From JACRLV01 sp045863555 (lineage in GTDB: Bacteria > Planctomycetota > Phycisphaerae > UBA1845 > Fen-1342), in the NCBI GenBank assembly GCA_045863555.1, contig BTUU01000031.1, forward strand, positions 1-32,313: 32,313 bases of DNA. The letters run 5' to 3'. Within the stretch, counting starts at the first letter, position 1. Every line of letters starts with the position of its first letter. Under the pieces are notes generated by a model, which saw only the letters and a program-made list of their open reading frames with translations, searched no databases and had not been told where the DNA came from. Shown here piece by piece: positions 27,274-32,313 of this stretch. The position numbers and the translations under genes are program-made.

Positions 27274-28509
27274 TTGGCCAAAAAGAAGGTCGCGCTGGCG
27301 TACTCGGGCGGTCTCGACACCTCCTACCTCACATTGCTGCTCCGCGAGCGCGGCTGGGACGTCGTCTGCGTCACCGTCGACACCGGCGGATTCACGGCCG
27401 CCGATCTGGAAGCGATCGGCGCCAAGGCCCGCAAGCTCGGCGCGATCGAGCACATCGCCATCGACGCCCGTCACGAGGTCTACGACGGCTTCGTCAGCTA
27501 CATCATCAAGGGCAACATCCTCCGCGGCGGCGTCTACCCCCTCTGCGTCGCCGCCGAACGCGTCCAGCAGGCCATCGCCGCCGCCCAGATCGCCCGCGAG
27601 CGCGGCTGCGCGGCCGTCGCCCACGGCTCCACCGGCGCGGGGAACGACCAGGTCCGCTTCGACGCAGCGCTGCGCACGATCGCCCCGGAAATGGAAATCA
27701 TCGCCCCCGTCCGCGACGAGCGCATCTCGCGCGCCGAGGCGACTGAGAAGCTGAAAGCCGTCGGCGTCGACGTCCCCGCGAAGACGACCGACTTCTCGAT
27801 CAACGTCTCGCTCTGGGGCACGACCATCGGCGGCCGCGAGATCCACGACTCGTGGCAGACCCCGCCCGACGAAGTCTGGCGAATTACGAAAAACCCCGAC
27901 GCGGCCGCCGACCCGCTCGAAGTCGTCATCGGCTTCGAAAACGGCCTGCCGACGACGCTCGACGGCCACAAGCTCGACGGCCCGGAGCTGATCCTGCGGC
28001 TCAACGCGCTCGCGGGTGACCGCGGCGTCGGCCGCGGCGTCCACGTCGGCGACACGATCCTGGGCATCAAGGGCCGCATCGCGTTCGAGGCCCCCGCCCC
28101 GCTGGTGCTCATCAAGGCCCACCGCGAGCTCGAAAAGCTCGTCCTGACGAAGTGGCAGAGCTTCTGGAAAGAGCAGATGGCCGCGTTTTATGGCGGGCTT
28201 TTGCACGAAGGGCTTTACTTCGACCCGGTCATGCGCGATATTGAAAGCATGATCGATTCCTCGCAGCAGTTCGTCTCCGGCGAAGTCCGCGTGCGTCTCG
28301 CACACGGGCAGGCCGACGTCTGCGGGGCCCGATCGCCGCACAGCCTCTTCAACACCGGCGTCGCCACCTACGGCGAGGCCAACGCCTATTGGGACGGCGC
28401 GGACGCCCGCGGCTTCTGCAAGCTCTTCCCCCTCCAGGCGACGCTCGCGGGCATCCGCTCGACGGCCAGGCGCGCCGCGCCGCCGACTCCTCCGCCGCCG
28501 CGCTGCTAA
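27274..28509 (+). CDS. argG: Argininosuccinate synthase
   Basis: A 411-aa cytoplasmic enzyme of arginine biosynthesis. It joins citrulline and aspartate with ATP to form argininosuccinate. The PP-loop AYSGGLDTS is at residues 9-17 and the citrulline/aspartate-binding block HGSTGAGNDQVRFD is present. FENGLPTTLDG and GRGVHVGDTILGIKGR in the second domain also match. TGAGNDQ rather than TGKGNDQ, with NTGGF-like VDTGGF near the N-terminus, recalls the divergent ArgG branch of Bacteroidetes and relatives. The start is TTG at 27274, with GGGAG at 27260-27264 and homology beginning at once; the open frame further upstream is not conserved-looking. The last 20 residues are an Ala/Pro-rich tail. No other arginine genes are nearby. 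Confidence 0.93.
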   Translation: MAKKKVALAYSGGLDTSYLTLLLRERGWDVVCVTVDTGGFTAADLEAIGAKARKLGAIEHIAIDARHEVYDGFVSYIIKGNILRGGVYPLCVAAERVQQAIAAAQIARERGCAAVAHGSTGAGNDQVRFDAALRTIAPEMEIIAPVRDERISRAEATEKLKAVGVDVPAKTTDFSINVSLWGTTIGGREIHDSWQTPPDEVWRITKNPDAAADPLEVVIGFENGLPTTLDGHKLDGPELILRLNALAGDRGVGRGVHVGDTILGIKGRIAFEAPAPLVLIKAHRELEKLVLTKWQSFWKEQMAAFYGGLLHEGLYFDPVMRDIESMIDSSQQFVSGEVRVRLAHGQADVCGARSPHSLFNTGVATYGEANAYWDGADARGFCKLFPLQATLAGIRSTARRAAPPTPPPPRC

Positions 28510-28553
28510 GCGCCATTTTTCGCCGCATCCCCAAGAACCGGGCAGAATGCCCA

Positions 28554-28581
28554 TTGAAAAACGCGACCTGAAACCGATAGA
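28554..28581 (+). promoter_or_regulatory. Weak promoter candidate before the P-loop gene
   Basis: TTGAAA (28554-28559) and GATAGA (28576-28581) are spaced by 16 bp, with a GGGGGATT Shine-Dalgarno following at 28592-28599. The gene may also be read through from argG, whose stop is 98 bases upstream. Confidence 0.3.
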
Positions 28582-28607
28582 ACCCTTTTACGGGGGATTC
28601 ACCTGCC

Positions 28608-29759
28608 ATGGCCGTCATTCCGAACAACCACGCTGATTCCGCTTCCACCGTCGCCGACGTATCCTTGAAAGACGCCCGCCGCCTCAGTGGCGGCTACAAC
28701 TGGCGGGAGAAAACTGCCATGCCCGTCCTCACCGCTCACAAGATCGCTTCCTCCACCTGCGGACACGTGAAGAGCCACGATGTCGAGATCACCGAAGGCG
28801 GCAAGGTCCGCCCCGGCGACGTCATCGTCGTCAAGGCCCTCGAGGAAAAGCGGGTCTACGACCAGCTCGAACTCGACACCGGCCGCCTCGCCCACATCTC
28901 CAAGGACGACATCATCGTCGGCGTCCTCGGCTCGCGCCAGGCCCTCCGCGGCTTCGTCGGCCACTGCCCCAGCGACGTATCCACCGGCGACACGCTCAGC
29001 GTGCTCAACCTCGGCGGCGTCATCGGCGTCGCCACGAGCGGCAACGAGGACCTCGGCGGCCAGCCGCTCAAGGTCAAGGTCCTCGGCCTCGCCAGCCGCG
29101 ACGGCCAGGTCATCAACATCGGCGAGGGCGCGGTCCAGCCGAGCAAGTCGCTCAAGACCAAGACGCCGCTGATCGTCGTCTCCGGCACCTGCATGTCCGC
29201 CGGCAAGACGCGGGCGGTGTGCGAGATCATCGCCCAGCTCAACCAGCGCGGCTTCCGCTTCGGGGCGTTGAAGCTCTCCGGCGTGGCTGCCCTGCGCGAC
29301 ACGCTCAACATGCAGGACCACGGGGCGCTCCAGACGCTCAGCTTCCTCGACGCCGGCCACCCCTCGACGGCGGGGTTCACGGACCTCGCCCCGATGGCCA
29401 TGGGCCTGCTCAACCAGATGAGCAAGCAGCCGCTCGACGCGATCATGATCGAAATGGGCGACGGCATCCTCGGCGGCTACGGCGTCGACTCGTTCTTCAA
29501 GAACGAGCAGATCCGCGCCGCGATCGCCGTCCACGTCATGTGCGCCGGCGACCTCGTCGGCGCCTGGGGCGCCAAGCAGATCGCCGAATCCCTCGGCCGA
29601 AAGATCGACGTCATGAGCGGCCCGGCCACGGACAACGACGTCGGCACCCACTTCGTCGAACGCGAACTCGGCATCCCGGCCGCCAACGCCCGCACGGCCG
29701 GCCGCCAGCTCGCGGACATCGTGGCGATGCGCTGCTTCGGGCGCGAGTCGAAACGCTAG
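28608..29759 (+). CDS. P-loop NTPase-like protein of unknown function (DUF1611-like)
   Basis: A 383-aa protein, apparently cytoplasmic. The N-terminal half is a beta-rich region without a motif I can name. The C-terminal half opens with a Walker A-like loop, GTCMSAGKT, at about residues 192-200. Segments that resemble SIMIBI-class nucleotide-binding proteins follow: FRFGALKLSG, FLDAGHPSTAG and AIMIEMGDGILGGYG. It calls to mind DUF1611/MobB-like families, but I cannot assign a reaction. GGGGGATT about nine bases before the ATG supports the start. The gene follows argG by 98 bases in the same direction, so a metabolic link to arginine or citrulline is possible but unproven. Its stop lies 18 bases from the converging LRR gene. 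Confidence 0.75.
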   Translation: MAVIPNNHADSASTVADVSLKDARRLSGGYNWREKTAMPVLTAHKIASSTCGHVKSHDVEITEGGKVRPGDVIVVKALEEKRVYDQLELDTGRLAHISKDDIIVGVLGSRQALRGFVGHCPSDVSTGDTLSVLNLGGVIGVATSGNEDLGGQPLKVKVLGLASRDGQVINIGEGAVQPSKSLKTKTPLIVVSGTCMSAGKTRAVCEIIAQLNQRGFRFGALKLSGVAALRDTLNMQDHGALQTLSFLDAGHPSTAGFTDLAPMAMGLLNQMSKQPLDAIMIEMGDGILGGYGVDSFFKNEQIRAAIAVHVMCAGDLVGAWGAKQIAESLGRKIDVMSGPATDNDVGTHFVERELGIPAANARTAGRQLADIVAMRCFGRESKR

Positions 29760-29777
29760 TACTAGTACGCGGGAGTG

Positions 29778-30740
29778 TTATCTGCAATATAGTGTGGCTT
29801 GAAGATCTTCGATCGGCGGAGAGTATCGCGCATTTTTTGGCACAAATACGTCGAGCCGCCGCAGCTTGGTGCAATGTTGCGACCAGTGAAAATCCCCATC
29901 CAATACCCGGGTATTCTCAAGCAACACAAGCTCCTCGAGTTTCTTCGACCTTCTCAGCCACGTAAGCGTGTCAATTGGATTGACATTACGGAACTTCAGT
30001 TTGCGGAGCTCAGGCCAGTTCCAATCGCGAGCGGATAGCGGTTTGGCTCCATCAATATCCGCGATGCGGAGACACGGCTGATCGCTCAGCGCCGTCCACG
30101 ATGCAACGCGAGGGCACCAATAGGTGTCCAATTCTTCAAGGCACCTCATCTGACGTAATGCATCCACATCGCGCAGCCGTCGAAGTGCCATGAGCTTTAG
30201 CACTCTTAAGTGTGGCAAAGCAGATAGTGGATGTATTGAGAGAAGTCTGCACTGCTCAAGCCGGAGCCAGGCGAGCTGCCGGCACGCCTCAATCCCGTCG
30301 AGAGTGTCGCGAGAGAAGTAAATAAGGTCGAGCTTCCGAAGTTGACGGCATTTCCACAGAGACTCATACCCATCATTCCAAATGCACGTCACGTCTTCAA
30401 GTTCCGGGAACGCTGTAAAGTCGAGCCCACCCTTAATCGGCGAGTCAATTCGCAACCTTCTAAGGCCGTGGAGTGCAAGCAGATCGTCGCCTCGAGTAAT
30501 CTTTGGATGATAGATTGCGAGATCAGTGATCATTGGGAGATCGCGGAGAATCTTAGTATCCTCTGGTCGAAAGCCGTCAAAGTGGGCGAGCGACACTGCT
30601 GTCAGGCCATGCTGCTTCATGTATTTGGCAGCACCCTTGAGGTTACTGGGCTGGAGGGCGAGGTGTGGTGGATCACCTCTGATTACATAGTCACCCAACG
30701 GTTTGCCAGAGAGCGGATCTACGTTTCTTTTCTTTTTCAT
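29778..30740 (-). CDS. Leucine-rich-repeat protein
   Basis: A 320-aa protein built of about ten irregular leucine-rich repeats of 22-24 residues (LHGLRRLRID, CRQLRKLDLIYF, LPHLRVLKLMAL, LKELVLLEN-type strands). There is no signal peptide or membrane segment, so it is probably cytoplasmic. The ATG at 30740 (MKKKRNVDPLSG) is the likeliest start: upstream codons in the open frame encode Arg-rich, unrelated sequence. Its Shine-Dalgarno is weak. The DNA is clearly richer in A/T than the flanking genes, which suggests recent acquisition. It may be a TIGR-style STM4015/cell-surface-independent LRR protein, but no function is assigned. It is convergent with the P-loop gene, the two stops being 18 bases apart. 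Confidence 0.8.
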   Translation of the reverse strand: MKKKRNVDPLSGKPLGDYVIRGDPPHLALQPSNLKGAAKYMKQHGLTAVSLAHFDGFRPEDTKILRDLPMITDLAIYHPKITRGDDLLALHGLRRLRIDSPIKGGLDFTAFPELEDVTCIWNDGYESLWKCRQLRKLDLIYFSRDTLDGIEACRQLAWLRLEQCRLLSIHPLSALPHLRVLKLMALRRLRDVDALRQMRCLEELDTYWCPRVASWTALSDQPCLRIADIDGAKPLSARDWNWPELRKLKFRNVNPIDTLTWLRRSKKLEELVLLENTRVLDGDFHWSQHCTKLRRLDVFVPKNARYSPPIEDLQATLYCR

Positions 30741-31050
30741 GAGCTGACACTCAAAATGAGTTGCACTAGGAATCTTCACCTCAACTCGACGCCGAGACCG
30801 GGTGTCACGGGGTCGAAGCACGAATCTTGTTCCTGCATCGCCACGGACCCATTTCTTTTTCCATCTTATCCATCCAGTCCTGTTCCAGGTACTCGTGATT
30901 GCGAATTTCCTGGGCGGGTGGCATGCTTTCGGCACAGCGCCAAGTGGCCGCCGTCACCGATAACGGCTCCCGCTGTGCCGTAAGCATGGTGATCCTGCTC
31001 ATCACCCTGAAGAAAACAGCGTCCGCATCCATCTCCCTCTTCACTCTTCT

Positions 31051-31130
31051 TCTCCGCGCCTCTGCGCCTCTGCGTGAGACGCTCTCCGATTCCGGCGGAA
31101 AGGTCACGCAGAGGCGCGGAGGCGCAGAGG
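31051..31130. repeat. REP-like long inverted repeat (CGCAGAGGCG family)
   Basis: The left arm is 31051-31077 and the right arm 31104-31130. The arms are 27 bases each, matching at 24 positions when one is reversed and complemented, with a 26-base spacer. Each arm is itself built of the direct unit GCCTCT(G/C)CGCCTCTGCGTGA. Such CGCAGAGGCGCAGAGG palindromes recur in many environmental bacterial genomes. Confidence 0.8.
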
Positions 31131-31566
31131 AATTTCCGGGTGCCCGGTCGATGGCTGTTCGCATCGACCGGTTCGTGACCCCAAAATCCGCCAACCGCCA
31201 CCAATTCACCGCCGGATCACGCAATCCCACCGTTACCCTCCTCTTCGCCGCACCGATCGCGCAAGAATCCATGCATATGCCCCACCCCCGCCCCAAACGC
31301 GTCCCCGCTCCCGCGCCGTCACGTCCGCTCCCGCATCACTGAGACCCATCCCGGGTTCCCATGCTCCCAGCGTCCCACCTTTCCAGCCCCCGGCCGTCGC
31401 AAGTTCCAAGGTGCAAGGTCGCCGGGCGGCAGCTCAAGGACCGTCGATCGGATCCGCATTTGCTGGTCGCGACGCGGGTTTTTGGTACGATGACCGGCGT
31501 GACGAATGCGAAGAGCGGTTGTCGCGGCGATAACCGCCCGCGGAACACGCCACTGACGTATGTCTT

Positions 31567-31572
31567 TATGCT
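31567..31572 (+). promoter_or_regulatory. Possible -10 of the tRNA-Arg fragment
   Basis: TATGCT lies 11 bases upstream of the first tRNA base, a distance typical of tRNA promoters. No clear -35 is seen. Confidence 0.25.
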
Positions 31573-31582
31573 TCCGATAGTT

Positions 31583-31621
31583 GCGCCCGTAGCTCAGCAG
31601 GATAGAGCAGCGGTTTCCTAA
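31583..31621 (+). pseudogene. 5' half of tRNA-Arg (anticodon CCU)
   Basis: The 5' acceptor strand GCGCCCG, T8-A9, a D-arm with perfect GCTC/GAGC stem (31592-31608), a five-base anticodon 5' strand and a loop TTCCTAA with anticodon CCT at 31617-31619 are all present. After the loop the sequence departs: no 3' anticodon strand (ACCGC expected), no T-arm and no CGGGCGC acceptor strand within the remaining window. The gene is therefore broken at its anticodon loop. Confidence 0.7.
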
Positions 31622-32143
31622 TTAAAGCATTGCCCCCAAAGGACTTACGGAAACGCGGTTTTCTCGAAGAATTTTACGCAGCAAGGCGCAGGTGACCGCA
31701 GCAGACCGCCCGTCGAGTTGTCGCGACAACCGAGATAATCAGAGGTCGAACGTACGTCTCCCGATAGGTTCGTCTGCGGTTTACAGAGGATCGGGCGGGA
31801 TCACGTAAACCAATGCTATTTCCAGTTTTACGAGCAGTCTTCGGCGCGACTAGCTGGAAAGCCCACGCATGGCATCGGGTTAGCAACGATCTGTCGCGCG
31901 TGGTCGCGCCTGCCTGCTGAAGTACGAGATGGACTGCGATCGATCGTCACGACCGTTTTCAGCTCGATCACCCCGTGAGTCCACCTGCGCCCACCAGGCA
32001 ACTTCCCCTTCTTGACGACTCGTCATCATCCCCCCGGTTGGCCGCCCGTCTGCGCACCAGAGCCACGTGGAAAACGCGAGCCTGATCATCGCGACCGCCG
32101 GACATAGCACCCCCTGTTGGCAGGCGCTCCCCTCAGACTCACG
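31622..32143. other. 522-bp region after the broken tRNA
   Basis: No supportable gene was found. A perfect 7-bp inverted repeat GGTTTAC (31778-31784)/GTAAACC (31805-31811) with an inner GATC/GATC pair could form a stem-loop. Base composition is lower in GC than in the core genes. It may be the end of an inserted element. Confidence 0.35.
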
Positions 32144-32313
32144 CTACATCGTGGAACGCATCGATTTCAATTCGGCGCGGCACGCATCGCCGAGCGGTTT
32201 GAGCGGGTCAACGTCGCTCCCCGCGTTGACGAGCGCGTGCAACTCCTCGACGGACAAGTTGGGATATAACCGAATTTCGTTGATGGCCGGGTGAATAAAG
32301 GCGGCGTACTCTC
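32144..32313 (-). CDS. Unrecognised protein, C-terminal fragment cut by the window edge
   Basis: Reading the minus strand from 32311 gives 55 uninterrupted codons to a TAG at 32144-32146. The reading begins EYAAFIHPAINEIRLYPNLS and ends in KSMRSTM. The composition (mixed hydrophobic and charged, with amphipathic VEELHALVNAG) looks like a real protein and not an Arg-rich shadow frame. The 5' part lies beyond the window. I do not recognise the family; the short NAGSDVDPLKPLG run slightly recalls an ankyrin-type helix pair, but that is weak. Confidence 0.45.
   Translation of the reverse strand, partial: EYAAFIHPAINEIRLYPNLSVEELHALVNAGSDVDPLKPLGDACRAELKSMRSTM

Larger units (their letters stand above)
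30741..31582. other. 842-bp gene-poor, repeat-containing region
   Basis: No credible gene was found. It contains a perfect small inverted repeat GGTGAT/ATCACC at 30988-31006, the REP-like element at 31051-31130, and short tracts such as ATCTTATCCATCCAGTCCTG (around 30864) that look like degenerate dispersed repeats. Open frames crossing it are Arg/Ser-rich translations of the repeat. Confidence 0.5.

Noticed and set aside
30805..31296. A 163-codon minus-strand frame through the REP-like element
   Set aside because: The SRRGAEARRRR-type segment is a translation of the palindromic repeat and not protein homology.
31620..31860. Group I intron in the tRNA-Arg(CCU) anticodon loop
   Set aside because: A GGAAAC at about 31650 can pair with the exon GTTTCC, but the splice-site U-G wobble does not form. 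I also see no convincing paired core (P7-type elements) and no 3' exon. Left as an alternative to test, not called.
1..32313. CRISPR array or insertion-sequence transposase
   Set aside because: No regularly spaced direct repeats with unique spacers and no transposase or integrase motifs were found.

Overview
The window looks like a high-GC Planctomycetota chromosome fragment, probably Phycisphaerae-like. The case rests on secreted proteins ending in dockerin-like EF-hand pairs, IPT/TSP3/beta-helix giant lipoproteins, a Ser/Thr kinase fused to WD40 propellers, and an ECF sigma factor of the PF07638 type common in planctomycetes. This is inferred from gene content; no rRNA or complete tRNA is present. 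Base 1 onward is poly-C low-complexity sequence, probably a contig-end artefact.

Layout. Bases 300-2763 hold a divergent nucleotide-sugar pair: UDP-glucose 6-dehydrogenase (minus) and UDP-xylose synthase-type decarboxylase (plus), which together turn UDP-glucose into UDP-glucuronate and then UDP-xylose. Bases 2959-8538 hold two tandem paralogous secreted beta-propeller proteins (about 920 aa each) with matching leaders and almost identical dockerin-like tails. Bases 8710-10878 encode an ABC-2 exporter (ATPase plus permease, no gap). A 720-bp gap follows.

Bases 11602-26186 form a large minus-strand cluster. In order of transcription it contains an ECF sigma factor, two giant paralogous lipoproteins (1472 and 1491 aa), a small PPC/dockerin secreted protein, and a membrane Ser/Thr kinase with 14 WD40 repeats. 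The two giant proteins are the most interesting objects here. Between Ca-binding repeats and a parallel beta-helix, each carries a segment that reads co-linearly with the Ca-binding, pore/heptamerisation and third domains of anthrax protective antigen and other binary-toxin B subunits. Neither the toxin's usual N- and C-terminal domains nor an enzymatic partner is visible. An envelope-signalling role for the cluster (sigma factor plus kinase, with surface lipoproteins) is inference.

Bases 26570-29759 hold ordinary housekeeping genes: a VOC/glyoxalase-like protein, argininosuccinate synthase (argG, TTG start) and a P-loop protein of unknown function. Bases 29778-32313 are different: a visibly lower-GC leucine-rich-repeat gene, a long REP-like inverted repeat, the 5' half of a tRNA-Arg(CCU) that stops at the anticodon loop, more than 500 bp without genes, and the 3' end of an unrecognised gene running off the edge. 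This end looks like an accessory or rearranged region.
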